Shown in pieces: positions 1 to 9,000 of a stretch of 27,758 nucleotides of DNA. The position numbers and the translations under genes were made by a program. The notes beneath the pieces are model-generated. The model was not told the origin of the DNA, searched no databases, and saw only the letters and a program-made list of their open reading frames with translations. Position 1 is the first letter of the stretch, and each line of letters starts with the position of its first letter. This stretch comes from JAYGED01 sp046582565 (GTDB lineage Bacteria > Pseudomonadota > Alphaproteobacteria > JAAXGF01): the NCBI GenBank assembly GCA_046582565.1, contig JAYGED010000029.1, forward strand, positions 1 through 27,758. The letters are read 5' to 3'.

Positions 1-994
1 CGGCCATCACTTCAACCAACTCGGCAAAACTGGTTTTGCTGATCCAGCCGAGTTTTTCCTTCGCCTTGGAAGAATCACCAACCAGAAGGTCCACTTCAGC
101 GGGCCGGAAGTACTTCGGGTTAATTTTTATAATTGCCTTGCCGGTTTTACGGTCCGTCCCCACCGTATCCACTCCCTCGCCGGACCACTCAATTTCCATG
201 CCGTACAGGGGGGCGGCTAATTCGATAAGCTTGCGAATAGAATGTGTCTTTCCGGTGGCGATGACATAGTCGTACGGTATTGCTTGCTGCAGCATCAGCC
301 ACATGGCTTCAACATAATTTCCGGCAAAACCCCAGTCCCGCTGAGCGTCCAGGTTTCCAAGCTCAAGGAACTCCTGGTTGCCGGCCTGAATGTTGGCGAG
401 GCCGAGGGTGATCTTGCGGGTGACGAAATCAACGCCGCGAAGCGGTGATTCATGATTGAACAGGATGCCGGACGAACAATGCAAGCCGAAGGATTCGCGG
501 TAGTTCACCGTAATCCAGTGGCTATAGAGTTTAGCCACGCCATAAGGGCTGCGGGGATGGAACGATGTTTCTTCGTTTTGCGGGACAGCCTGAACCTTGC
601 CGAACAGCTCGCTGGTCGAAGCCTGATAAAAACGGCAGCTCGAAATACCGAATGTGCGGATCGCCTCCAGGATTCTGGTGACGCCCAAGGCATTGACATT
701 GCCGGTCAACAGGGGCTGCTCAAAAGATGTCCCGACAAAGCTCTGCGCCGCCAGGTTATAAATTTCGTCCGGCGCCGTTTGCTCTATGACCCGCAGGATA
801 TTAGTGAACTCAAGCAGGTCAAAATCGATCAGCTCGACATCTTTTTCTACGCCAAGATACTGAAGCCGTAGCGTATTGATCGACGCGGTGCGTCGTGTGG
901 CGCCGACAACGCGGTACCCCTTTTCCAGGAGCAGCTTTGCGAGATAGGCACCATCCTGCCCCGATATCCCGGTAATGAATGCGGTTTTTGCCAT
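1..994 (-). CDS. gmd: GDP-mannose 4,6-dehydratase, C-terminus cut by window edge
   Basis: This gene converts GDP-D-mannose to GDP-4-keto-6-deoxymannose, the first step toward GDP-fucose, GDP-rhamnose or perosamine for surface polysaccharide. The ATG is at 994-992 and the frame stays open to the window edge, giving 331 codons. The N-terminus has the Rossmann nucleotide-binding pattern ITGISGQDG (residues 7-15). The SDR catalytic pair is Y151 and K155 in YGVAK, with TSE at 127-129. The blocks RFYQASTSELFG, FHPRSPYGVAK and GILFNHESPLRG (the last about residue 180) are characteristic of GMD. At 331 residues it is close to the usual family length, so only a short tail is missing. No clear Shine-Dalgarno is seen. 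It lies 49 bp after a small hypothetical gene on the same strand and could be co-transcribed. Identity is near certain; the polysaccharide it serves is unknown. Confidence 0.95.
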   Translation of the reverse strand, partial: MAKTAFITGISGQDGAYLAKLLLEKGYRVVGATRRTASINTLRLQYLGVEKDVELIDFDLLEFTNILRVIEQTAPDEIYNLAAQSFVGTSFEQPLLTGNVNALGVTRILEAIRTFGISSCRFYQASTSELFGKVQAVPQNEETSFHPRSPYGVAKLYSHWITVNYRESFGLHCSSGILFNHESPLRGVDFVTRKITLGLANIQAGNQEFLELGNLDAQRDWGFAGNYVEAMWLMLQQAIPYDYVIATGKTHSIRKLIELAAPLYGMEIEWSGEGVDTVGTDRKTGKAIIKINPKYFRPAEVDLLVGDSSKAKEKLGWISKTSFAELVEVMA

Positions 995-1043
995 TAGGGT
1001 GTAATTCTTTTAACTGCGTTGACGAATGACTGGAGCGCGTTGA

Positions 1044-1334
1044 TCACTCGCTATCATCCGCCTTATCGGCCTCATCTTCCGCATTGCTGGCCTCAAGCGC
1101 AGCGACCGCTTCTTCAGCAAGGTTCGTGGTTTGCTGTTCCTGTATTTTTTCGGAAATTTCCTTCAGGCTGTTGGTCAAATGATTGATGATCGGGCCGGCT
1201 TGATTTGCCGGCATCAACAAGATTCCGGATTCCTGCACCTCATTGTCGCCGGCAATCATTCCCAGTCGAATACGGAGTATTCCATTGGTGAGCGTGACGC
1301 TGTGCACAGCATCCGCAATAATTATTGTAGGCAT
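1044..1334 (-). CDS. small hypothetical protein, acidic C-terminus
   Basis: A 96-residue protein that I do not recognise. The first 60 residues are mixed beta-like segments (MPTIIIADAVHSVTLTNGIL, then a run ending in GILLMPANQAG) followed by a probable helix at about 50-68. The last 25 residues are strongly acidic and Ala-rich, ending in DEADKADDSE. There is no signal peptide and no membrane segment. The N-terminal half loosely resembles small proteins of the DUF3467 type, which I cannot confirm. It lies directly upstream of gmd in the same orientation and is divergent from the Sel1-repeat gene. The 108-bp gap at 1335-1442 probably holds both promoters. The reading frame and start look sound; the function is unknown. 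Confidence 0.6.
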   Translation of the reverse strand: MPTIIIADAVHSVTLTNGILRIRLGMIAGDNEVQESGILLMPANQAGPIINHLTNSLKEISEKIQEQQTTNLAEEAVAALEASNAEDEADKADDSE

Positions 1335-1613
1335 TCAAACTGTCTCCCGTGGGTTTAACTGAGTAATTATAAATGGCCTAATTCGGTAGCTGATCATAGA
1401 GTGGGTCGCGCCTAACGCAAGTTTACGGTAACCTCAACGAAGATGATTCGTACAACTATAAATTTCCTGCTCGCCATCGCCATTTCGGTCTGGATATCCA
1501 CGCCGGTCTGGGCGGGGTATGAAGAAGGCAAGGCCGCTTTCGACAAGGGTGACTACGAGTCCGCCCTGGAACAATTTGAGCCGCTCGCAGAGAGCGAAAA
1601 CGCCAACGCTCAG

Positions 1614-1653
1614 TATTATCTAGGCATTCTCTATATTATCTAGGCATTCTCTA
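1614..1653 (+). repeat. exact 20-bp tandem duplication
   Basis: Two abutting perfect copies of tattatctaggcattctcta at 1614-1633 and 1634-1653 inside the Sel1-repeat gene. Because the unit is 20 bp it adds two bases modulo three. It explains exactly the difference in phase between the frame opening at 1443 and the frame encoding the rest of the Sel1 units. Confidence 0.95.
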
Positions 1654-1924
1654 TCGCAACGGCTGGGCAGTCGACCCGGATGATCACGAAGCGGCGAGAT
1701 GGCTGCGTCTGGCCGCCTTCCAGGACCATGTAGAAGCCCAATACAGCCTTGGCTACATGTATGAGCACGGCCAAGGCGTGACCCAGGACATGACCGAAGC
1801 AAAACGTTGGTATCGTATGGCCGCCAACCAAGGCAGCACCGATGCCCAACACAATCTTGAAATCATCTACTATGAAGAAAACAATGCGCCCAGGGCTCGA
1901 AGCGGCGACCAAGGAGATTTAATT

Positions 1925-2086
1925 ATGAATTCCAACTCCGGCGACTTTTTCGATACGATTCTAGGCGCGCTCATCGGACTAAATGAATCCATGACCGTTA
2001 CCGATGTCGTGGTTATTTCCGTGATCATTCTCATCATCCTGGTTCCGGTCATCATGCCGTTTTCCTTTTACCGGAAAAACCCATGA
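1925..2086 (+). CDS. small single-pass membrane protein (possible separate start)
   Basis: The ATG at 1925 is preceded by AAGGAG (1910-1915) at good spacing and opens a 53-residue frame. It has a polar N-terminus and one strong hydrophobic segment of about 20 residues near residues 26-45 (VTDVVVISVIILIILVPVIM), ending in FSFYRKNP. It is in frame with the repaired Sel1 gene and no stop lies between them. It may therefore be either the membrane anchor of that protein or an independently translated small membrane protein. The good Shine-Dalgarno and the switch from Sel1 repeats to a compact membrane protein favour a separate start. It overlaps the next ORF by ATGA (2083-2086), which suggests translational coupling. 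I do not recognise the family. Confidence 0.5.
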   Translation: MNSNSGDFFDTILGALIGLNESMTVTDVVVISVIILIILVPVIMPFSFYRKNP

Positions 2087-2223
2087 TCAAGGAAATCTCG
2101 GAAAATGCTGCGGAACGCGATCTCGTGTTGATTGAAGAAATCCGTAAAATGAACCACCTGCTGCGCCAGGTTGTCGATAACCCGGATAAAAGTATCAAAC
2201 AGCAGGACGACGACGAAAATTAG
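2083..2223 (+). CDS. 46-residue charged hypothetical protein
   Basis: A short frame beginning at the ATG that overlaps the preceding stop (ATGA at 2083-2086) and ending at TAG 2221-2223. It encodes 46 residues: an N-terminal helix-forming charged stretch (MIKEISENAAERDLVLIEEI), then RKMNHLLRQVV, and an acidic tail ending DDDEN. The heptad-like spacing of I, L and V suggests a short coiled coil that could pair with the small membrane protein encoded immediately upstream. The four-base overlap is the main support that it is translated. I do not recognise a family. Confidence 0.5.
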   Translation: MIKEISENAAERDLVLIEEIRKMNHLLRQVVDNPDKSIKQQDDDEN

Positions 2224-2262
2224 CGCATCGGCAACATCGGAAGAACACGCCATGTTTTTTTC

Positions 2263-3180
2263 ATGATTGACCGGGGAATGGCCTTCATCGAGGGCGCCTA
2301 TGTCGAGCCGGCAAACGCCAAGATTTCTGTCTTCGACCTGGGCTTCACCAAAAGCGATGTGGTCTATGATGTGACGTCCGTATGGAAGGGCCGGTTTTTC
2401 CGTATCGACGACCATATCGAACGGTTCATGCGGTCTTGTGCGGGCGTCGGCATGCGCTGTCCCTACGACGAGAGCGAGATCAGGCAGATACTCGGCAATT
2501 GCGTCCATCGCGGCGATGTTGCCGACAACGCCTATGTAGAGGTCGCCCTGACCCGTGGCGCCTATAAATCCTATATCGGTGATTTTACGCCCGATCTTCG
2601 CGACACCCATGTCAGCTTCATCGCCTTTGCCATACCCTATGTCTGGATCGCGCCCCCGGAGGCGCAGGATGTGGGCATCAGCATTATCGTCGCCAAGACC
2701 CGGCGAATTCCCGACGAATGTGTCGATGCGCGGTTCAAGAATTTCCATTGGGGCGATTTTACCCAGGCGCGCATTGAGGCGACCGACGCCGGCGCCCATA
2801 ACGCGGTTCTCTGCACCCCCGACGGTTATCTCGCGGAAGGACCGGGGTTCAATATCTTCTTCGTCGCCGACGGGACCCTGCATACGCCCAAGCGAAACAT
2901 GCTCGAAGGCATCACTCGGCGGACAGTCGTCGAATTGGCGGATGAAATCGGAACCTCGGTGGAGAGCGGCGATTACCAGCCCGAAGCGCTTCTCGAGGCG
3001 GACGAGGCTTTCATCTGTTCGACCGCCGGCGGCATCATGCCGGTGGTCAAGGTCGATGATCGTATTTTCTCGAACGGTAAACCCGGTGAAATTTCTTCCC
3101 GGCTGCGCAATCTCTATTGGCAAAAACGCGAGGCCGGATGGCTGGGAACGCCGGTCGAAGAGGTCATTGCCGCCGCCTGA
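2263..3180 (+). CDS. PLP fold-type IV aminotransferase, (R)-selective amine transaminase-like
   Basis: A 305-residue class IV aminotransferase (BCAT/D-amino-acid transaminase fold). The catalytic lysine is K159 in RFKNFHWGD. The PLP-anchoring glutamate is E192 in GYLAEGPGFNIF, and the phosphate-binding segment is GITRRTVVELA. Compared from memory with the Arthrobacter (R)-amine transaminase, several blocks match strongly: the opening FIEGAYVEPANAKISVFDLG, SDVVYDV (Y35, V37), FRIDDHIERF, YVEVALTRG (91-99), IPYVWI and KNFHWGDF. These include positions used to separate (R)-amine transaminases from branched-chain and D-alanine enzymes. It probably transfers an amino group from an amine or D-amino acid to a keto acid in the cytosol. 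The start could also be the ATG at 2278 (residue 6), and neither has a strong Shine-Dalgarno. It stands alone, convergent with the SDR gene. Confidence 0.85.
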   Translation: MIDRGMAFIEGAYVEPANAKISVFDLGFTKSDVVYDVTSVWKGRFFRIDDHIERFMRSCAGVGMRCPYDESEIRQILGNCVHRGDVADNAYVEVALTRGAYKSYIGDFTPDLRDTHVSFIAFAIPYVWIAPPEAQDVGISIIVAKTRRIPDECVDARFKNFHWGDFTQARIEATDAGAHNAVLCTPDGYLAEGPGFNIFFVADGTLHTPKRNMLEGITRRTVVELADEIGTSVESGDYQPEALLEADEAFICSTAGGIMPVVKVDDRIFSNGKPGEISSRLRNLYWQKREAGWLGTPVEEVIAAA

Positions 3181-3942
3181 TCAGGAAATCGAATAGCCGC
3201 CATCGACGGTGGTCACCGTGCCGGTCATATAACGCGAAGCGTCCGAGGCGAGCAGCATCAGAATACCGTCGAGTTCGGAAAACTCACCGACCCGCCGCTG
3301 CGGAATTCGCTCCACCAGCTCACGCCCGGCCTCGGTGGTGAGGAAAGGACGCGACAAATCGGTCTCGAAATAACCCGGCGCAATGGCGTTGACGCGGATG
3401 TCATTGGCGGCCAGCTCGAGCGCCATCGCCCGGGTGAGATGAATAAGCCCCGCCTTGGACGCGCAATAGGCCGGCACCTGGCTGCGCACCACTAGGCCCA
3501 GCATGGAAGCGATATTGATGATTGACCCTCCATGACCGAGGCGGGTCATGTGACGGGCGGTCTCCTGGGCCATCAGCCAGGCGCCCCTGAGATTGGTGTC
3601 GACGATTCGGTCCCAATCCGCGGGCTCGGTTTCCAGCGCCGGTTTGGAGCCGCCGACGCCGGCGTTGTTGACCAGAACAGCAATCGCGCCGAGCTCTGTC
3701 TCCGCGGTGCCAACCGCGGCCTCGATACTGGATGGATCGGTGACATCGAGAGAGATCGCCAGGGCGCGCCCGTCGAAGCCTTCAATCTCCTCGACCAGGG
3801 CATCAAGTTTGTCGACCCGGCGCGCCGCCACCGCGACCTTCGCTCCGGCGCGCGCCATCGTCAGAGCAAAGTGCCGACCAAGGCCGCTCGATGCGCCGGT
3901 GACCAGGGCAACCTTGCCTTCGAGAATAAACGGCGTCGTCAT
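3181..3942 (-). CDS. short-chain dehydrogenase/reductase (SDR)
   Basis: A 253-residue classical SDR that oxidises or reduces an alcohol/ketone pair with NAD(P)(H). It shows the cofactor motif TGASSGLG (15-22), NNAG (92-95), the catalytic serine S146 in INIASM, and the YxxxK pair Y159/K163 in YCASK. The C-terminal block is VNAIAPGYFETDLS, and the protein ends with a YMTGTVTTVDGGYSIS-type tail. I place the start at the ATG at 3942-3940 because it follows AGGAGAGG at proper spacing. The longer frame beginning at 4008 lacks such a site and adds a non-conserved extension. The R-x pair after beta-2 (AARRVDKL) hints at NADP preference. It is convergent with the transaminase, so a joint role is possible but unproven. 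The substrate cannot be told from sequence. Confidence 0.9.
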   Translation of the reverse strand: MTTPFILEGKVALVTGASSGLGRHFALTMARAGAKVAVAARRVDKLDALVEEIEGFDGRALAISLDVTDPSSIEAAVGTAETELGAIAVLVNNAGVGGSKPALETEPADWDRIVDTNLRGAWLMAQETARHMTRLGHGGSIINIASMLGLVVRSQVPAYCASKAGLIHLTRAMALELAANDIRVNAIAPGYFETDLSRPFLTTEAGRELVERIPQRRVGEFSELDGILMLLASDASRYMTGTVTTVDGGYSIS

Positions 3943-4081
3943 AATTGCCTCTCCTAAACCAAACTGTTGCAAGAGAATATTCATAGGCTTTGGAAGGGGC
4001 CTCATCAAGCCAATGATTAATCAAATATTAAGCAATATCGCTCTAGGTTAAGCATTGGGAAACAAACCAAAGTTGGGTACT

Positions 4082-5413
4082 ATGACTGGCACCATGCGGG
4101 TTGTGCTCATTGACCATGACCACCCTACGGTTCCCACCTTGATTGCGGGTTTGGAAGATTTCGGCTGCGACATCATGCCGATGACGACGGACGACGCCAA
4201 TGCCGTGTCTGTTCAGGCTAAAGGCGCCAACGCCATCGTAATCCGCGCCGGTGATACGCCGCTCGCCGCAACTAAGATGGCGCGCCTTCTTAAGGCCGGA
4301 GAGCAGACCCACCAACTGCCGATTATCATCATCGGCAATGCAGCGAAGGATAAGCTGGACGACGACGCCATCGACGGAGTTGTCGACGATCAATTGCCGG
4401 TCGAATCCATGAAGAGCGAACTCATGGCGCGTCTGCGCTCGCTGACGCGGCTTCATGTCATGCAATCGAAACTTTCCCGCCGGGAAGCTATCGAACAGCG
4501 CTACGGACTAACCCCTGACACCCCCTGGGATACGCCTATCGACAGCGACAACATGCATGTCCTCGCGGTTGGAAATTTCAACGAAGACAAACAAATTTTC
4601 GACGACATGCTTGGCAGCCAGAAAACCATCTCCTTCTCCACCGACCCGAACAAGGCAATTGAAGAGCTTGTCGACGGTCACTATGAGGCGACCGTCATCG
4701 CGGTCAATGGCGCGGCCGATCAATGGCTGACCATGTGCGCCGACATCCGAGACAATCCCAGGCTGTATAACCTACCGATCTTGTTGGTTGCGGACAAAGA
4801 CAGTTTCACCGATCCGACCGCGCCCTTCGAACATGGCGCCAGCGATTTGCTGCTGCGGCCAGTTAACGCCGCCAATCTACGCGCCCGCCTTGCCATGCTT
4901 ATCAAGCAGCAACGCTATCGAGGCCGTATGCTGGAAGCCTACCAGCGGTCCCAGCATATCGAGACAAGCGATAGCCTCACAGGGCTCTACAGCTACGGAT
5001 TCCTGCATGATTACCTGGCCGATTTGATCGACGGGGTGGGCCGCTCGGAAAGCCAGGTCGCGGTGGGTGTTTTCGACGTTAAAGACATGTCCGGCATTAA
5101 CAAGCAACATGGTTACGCCGCCGGAGATATATTGCTGCGCCAGACCGGCGGTCTGATCGGTCGTCTGGTTCGTGGCGAAGATCTCACCGCGCGCTATGGC
5201 GGTCAGAGCTTCTGCATCGTCATGCCCGAGACCGCCTATGTGGATGCCATCATGGTCATGCGGCGCATCGCCAATATTGTGTCCATGACAGAACTCGGCG
5301 TGAGTACGGACCAAGAACCCGTCACCGTTCGTCTCAAGCTGGGCTGCGCCCTGCTGGAAGCCGGTGACAGCGCCGAATCGTTCCTCGAGCGGGTGCTCAC
5401 CAAGGTCGCTTGA
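4082..5413 (+). CDS. degenerate REC-REC-GGDEF protein, PopA/PleD-like candidate c-di-GMP receptor
   Basis: About 443 residues from ATG 4082 (a TTG at 4055 or ATG at 4094 are alternatives). Two receiver-like domains (roughly 5-120 and 157-275) are followed by a GGDEF-type domain (about 290-443) that opens with DSLTGLYSYGFL. The active-site signature is GGQSF (373-377) instead of GGDEF/GGEEF, so diguanylate cyclase activity should be lost. The inhibitory-site motif RxxD survives as RGED (364-367), five residues before the signature. Both receivers also lack the phospho-acceptor aspartate: the expected sites read VIRAG and VIAVNG. This is the organisation of Caulobacter PopA, a catalytically dead PleD paralogue that binds c-di-GMP through its I-site and works in polar, cell-cycle-linked proteolysis. 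I infer a c-di-GMP-responsive scaffold rather than an enzyme. Confidence 0.85.
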   Translation: MTGTMRVVLIDHDHPTVPTLIAGLEDFGCDIMPMTTDDANAVSVQAKGANAIVIRAGDTPLAATKMARLLKAGEQTHQLPIIIIGNAAKDKLDDDAIDGVVDDQLPVESMKSELMARLRSLTRLHVMQSKLSRREAIEQRYGLTPDTPWDTPIDSDNMHVLAVGNFNEDKQIFDDMLGSQKTISFSTDPNKAIEELVDGHYEATVIAVNGAADQWLTMCADIRDNPRLYNLPILLVADKDSFTDPTAPFEHGASDLLLRPVNAANLRARLAMLIKQQRYRGRMLEAYQRSQHIETSDSLTGLYSYGFLHDYLADLIDGVGRSESQVAVGVFDVKDMSGINKQHGYAAGDILLRQTGGLIGRLVRGEDLTARYGGQSFCIVMPETAYVDAIMVMRRIANIVSMTELGVSTDQEPVTVRLKLGCALLEAGDSAESFLERVLTKVA

Positions 5414-5444
5414 GGGACAGGCATCAAATCAGGTAAGCTCACGC

Positions 5445-6089
5445 ATGCTTATCGATATCATATCCGACGTTGTTTGCCCCTGGTGCTATGTCGGCAAGCG
5501 CCGCCTGGAAGCGGCTCTCGCCGCGCGGCCCGATCTTTCCGTGGAAATCGCCTGGCACGCCTTCCAGCTCAACCCCGGCATGCCCGAAGAGGGCATGGAC
5601 CGTGAAAATTATCTCGCCACCAAGTTCGGCGGCGCCGACCGCGCCGCATCGATCTATAGCGATATCGAGCAAGCCGGCGCCACCGAAGGCATCGAATTCG
5701 CCTTCGATGCTATCAAGCGCACCCCCAACACCATCAACGCCCATCGGCTGATCCTCCTGGCCGGCCGTCATGGTGTCCAGGACTCGGTGGTCGAATTACT
5801 GTTCCGCCGCTACTTCCTCGCCGGCGTCGATGTCGGTGATATTCAGCAGCTCATTGCAATCGCCACTGAGGCGGGCCTCGATGAGGCCGCGACCCGCGAC
5901 TATCTGGAATCCGACGAAGGCGTCGAGGAGGTCACCAGCGAAGACCGCCAAATGCGCCATATCGGCGTCACCGGCGTACCCTGCTTCATCATCGACAAGC
6001 GCTTCGCCATCTCCGGCGCCCAGGCCCCCGAAGTCTTCCAGCGCATCTTCGACACCGCCGTCGCAGCCGAAGAAGAAGCCGCCGAGTAA
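5445..6089 (+). CDS. DsbA-family oxidoreductase, FrnE-like
   Basis: A 214-residue thioredoxin-fold protein of the FrnE / 2-hydroxychromene-2-carboxylate isomerase-like branch. It opens with MLIDIISDVVCPWCYVGKRR, carrying the redox motif C11-P-W-C14. The cis-proline loop is TGVPCFIIDKRFAISGAQ near residue 180. The ANRLI-type helix conserved in the family appears as NTINAHRLILLA. There is no signal peptide, so it is probably cytosolic, as is usual for this branch. I take the ATG at 5445, preceded by AGGTAAG; the frame is open upstream to 5364 but overlaps the GGDEF-like gene. It follows that gene by 31 bp and is convergent with mfd, only 8 bp away. The likely role is thiol-disulfide exchange or isomerisation; the substrate is unknown. 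Confidence 0.9.
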   Translation: MLIDIISDVVCPWCYVGKRRLEAALAARPDLSVEIAWHAFQLNPGMPEEGMDRENYLATKFGGADRAASIYSDIEQAGATEGIEFAFDAIKRTPNTINAHRLILLAGRHGVQDSVVELLFRRYFLAGVDVGDIQQLIAIATEAGLDEAATRDYLESDEGVEEVTSEDRQMRHIGVTGVPCFIIDKRFAISGAQAPEVFQRIFDTAVAAEEEAAE

Positions 6090-6097
6090 GGTCAGCG

Positions 6098-9000
6098 TCA
6101 CCCATCCATCCGGGCGACATCGGCGAGCTCGCTGAGGATTTCACGCACCCCCTTGAGGCGCGCCTCCGCTTCGCCCCAGTCGCCGGGAATTAGCAGGCTG
6201 TGATCGGCGCGTAGCTTGGTGCCGACGGTCTGCTTGCCGATGAACTCCACCAGCCCCGCCGGATTGGCGAAGCGGTTCTCAAAAAAGGACAGCACCGCGC
6301 CCGTGGCGCCGGCCTCGACAGTGGCGACCCCGGCAACGCGGCACAGGCGCTTGATGGTCATCACTTCGAGCAGATTTTCGACCAGCACCGGCAGCGGCCC
6401 GAAACGGTCGATCAGCTCGGCCGCGAAGCCGTCAATCTCGGCGCGGCTCTCCAGCATGCCGAGACGACGGTAGAGCGCCAGCCTGACGCCGAGATCGGTG
6501 ACGTAATCCTCGGGGATGAGGACCGCCGCGCCGACATTGATCTGCGGTGTCCACTCCGCCTCGGGCGGCTCGGCATCGCCATCCCCGGCCTCCCCCGCCG
6601 CCCGAGCCGTACGCACCGCCTCTTCAAGCATATGCTGGAAAAGCTCCAGGCCGACCTCGCGAATATGGCCCGATTGCTCGGCCCCCAGCAGATTGCCGGC
6701 GCCGCGAATATCCAGATCATGGCTGGCCAGGCTGAAACCGGCGCCCAGGCTGTCGAGCTTGTGCAGCACCTCAAGCCGCTTGGTGGCGGCGTTGGTCATG
6801 CCGCCATGGGGTGGCAGGGTGAAATAGGCATAGGCGCGCAGCTTCGAGCGCCCGATGCGGCCGCGAAGCTGATAGAGCTGGGACAGGCCGAACATATGGG
6901 CGCGATGGACGATCAACGTGTTGACGCTGGGAATATCGAGACCGGATTCGATAATCGCGGTCGATATCAGCACGTCGTAGCTGCGGTCATAGAAGGCGTT
7001 CATCACGGTCTCAAGCTCGCGCGACGCCATCTGGCCATGGGCGATGGCGATCTTCACCTCGGGCACAAGCTCGCGCAGCCGTTCGGCGGCGGGCCCGATA
7101 TCCGACACCCGGGGACAAACGAAGAAGCTCTGCCCGCCGCGAAAATGCTCGCGCAGGATGGCTTCGCGCACCACCACCGCATCGTAGGGCATGATGAAGC
7201 TGCGCACGGCCAGCCGATCGACCGGCGGGGTCGCCATGAGGCTGAGCTCGCGCACCCCGGTCAGAGCCATCTGCATGGTTCGCGGGATCGGCGTCGCGGT
7301 CAGGGTCAACACATGGACATCGCTGCGAATCTTCTTCAGGCGCTCCTTATGGGCAACGCCGAAATGCTGCTCCTCATCGATCACCAGCAGACCAAGATGT
7401 TTGAAGGCGATGGATTTGCCGAGCAGCGCATGGGTGCCGATGACGATATCGACCTGACCGCTCTCCATGCCCGCTTTGGTCTCGCTCGTCTGTTTGGGGG
7501 CGACCAGCCTTGAGAGTTGGCCGATGCGCACCGGCAATCCCTGAAAGCGTTCCATAAAGTTGGCGTAGTGCTGGCGGCAAAGCAGGGTGGTCGGCACCAA
7601 CACGGCGACCTGGCGGCCCGCCATCACGGCGACGAAGGCGGCGCGCATGGCGACCTCGGTCTTGCCGAACCCCACATCGCCGCAGATCAACCGGTCCATC
7701 GGCCGGCCCGAGGCGAGGTCGCCGATCACATCGTCGATGGCGCGGCTCTGATCCTCGGTCTCCATATAGGGAAAGCGCGCCGAGAATTCCTCATACAGGC
7801 CCTCGGGCGGGGTCATCTTGTCGCCGGGCCGCAGGTGACGCTCGGCGGCGACCCGCAACAGCTCGCCGGCCATCTCCTTGATGCGCTCCTTGAGCCGCGC
7901 CTTGCGCGCCTGCCATGCCACGCCGCCGAGGCGGTCGAGCTGCACCACCGCATCGGACGATCCATAGCGCGACAGCATCTCGATGTTCTCGACCGGCACA
8001 TAGAGCTTGTCGTCGCCGTCGTAGAACAGGCGCAGGCAATCATGGCGCGCGCCGCTCAACTCGATGGTTTCCAGGCCGTCGAAACGGCCGATGCCGTGGT
8101 CCATATGAACCACGATGTCGTCGATTTCGAGATGGGAAGCCTCGGCGATGAAATCTTCCACGCGGCGCGCCCGCCGGGGCCGCCGGGCCAATCGATCGCC
8201 GAGAATATCCTGCTCGCTGAGCACCACCAGGCCGTCGCTCTCAAAGCCATGATCGAGGCCGAGAACCACCAGGGCCGTCGCGGCTTGGGAAAGCGCCTGC
8301 GTCGCCGCCCAATCACCGGGGCTGGCCACATCTTCGACACCATGGTCGGCAAGCACCCCGGCGAGACGGTCGCGCGAGCCTTCGCTATAGCAGGCCACCA
8401 CCATCCGGCGTCCCTGCCCCACTTCCTGCTCAATATAGTCGCGGAGCCCGTCGAACAGGCTGCTCTTGGGGTCGGCGCGCTCGGCGGCGAAGTCGCGCGA
8501 CGGCCGTCCGGCGGCGTCGATGAGGGCCATCTCACCCGATCCCGGGGCGTTGAACGGGGTCATCTCGGCAACGCTGCGGGATTTGAGCAGGCCGAGCCAT
8601 TCCGCATCGTCCAGATAGAGCCGCTCGGGCGGCAGCGGTCGGTAGACGCCCTCGACAAACTCCTTGGCGCGCGACGCCTTGCTTCGTGTTGCGTAGTAAT
8701 CGGCGATGTCGGAAAGCCGCGATGTACGGGCTTCGTCGAGCAACGGGTCGAGGCTCACCGGGGTCTGACCGACATAATCAAACAACGTTTCCATCCGGTC
8801 ATGAAACAACGGCAACCAATGCTCCATGCCGATATGGCGGCGTCCGGCGCAGACCGCCTCATACAGCGGGTCGTCGCCGGTCATCGCCCCGAAAAGCTCC
8901 CGATAGCCTTCGCGGAAACGCGCAACGGATGCTTCGTCGAAGCGAAATTCCGTGACCATGGTCAGCATCAGGCTATCGACGGACTCGGCACTACGCTGGG

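Larger units (their letters stand above)
1443..2086 (+). pseudogene. Sel1-repeat secreted protein, frameshifted by a 20-bp tandem duplication
   Basis: Translation from ATG 1443 gives a signal peptide (MIRTTINFLLAIAISVWIST, cleavage probably after VWA, residue 24). A TPR/Sel1 unit follows (GYEEGKAAFDKGDYESALEQ...NAQYYLGILY) and then a stop at 1641-1643. An exact 20-bp direct repeat, tattatctaggcattctcta, occupies 1614-1633 and 1634-1653. Twenty is not a multiple of three, so the extra copy shifts the frame. Removing one copy restores one frame that continues as LYRNGWAVDPDDHEAARWL and two Sel1 units (AQYSLGYMYEHGQGVTQD, AKRWYRMAANQGSTDAQHNL) through to 2086, about 207 residues. Sel1 repeats are known as periplasmic or outer-membrane protein-binding scaffolds. 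The duplication could be a real recent mutation, a slippage-mediated on/off switch, or an assembly error. Without it the encoded product is a 66-residue stub. Confidence 0.8.

Noticed and set aside
2068..3123. 351-codon minus-strand open frame
   Set aside because: Antisense shadow of the aminotransferase gene, whose catalytic motifs are unambiguous on the plus strand.
3943..4008. Longer N-terminus for the SDR
   Set aside because: The extension is not SDR-like, and the ATG at 3942 has a strong Shine-Dalgarno.
6090..6097. Terminator between convergent frnE-like and mfd genes
   Set aside because: The gap is eight bases with no room for a hairpin and none was seen.
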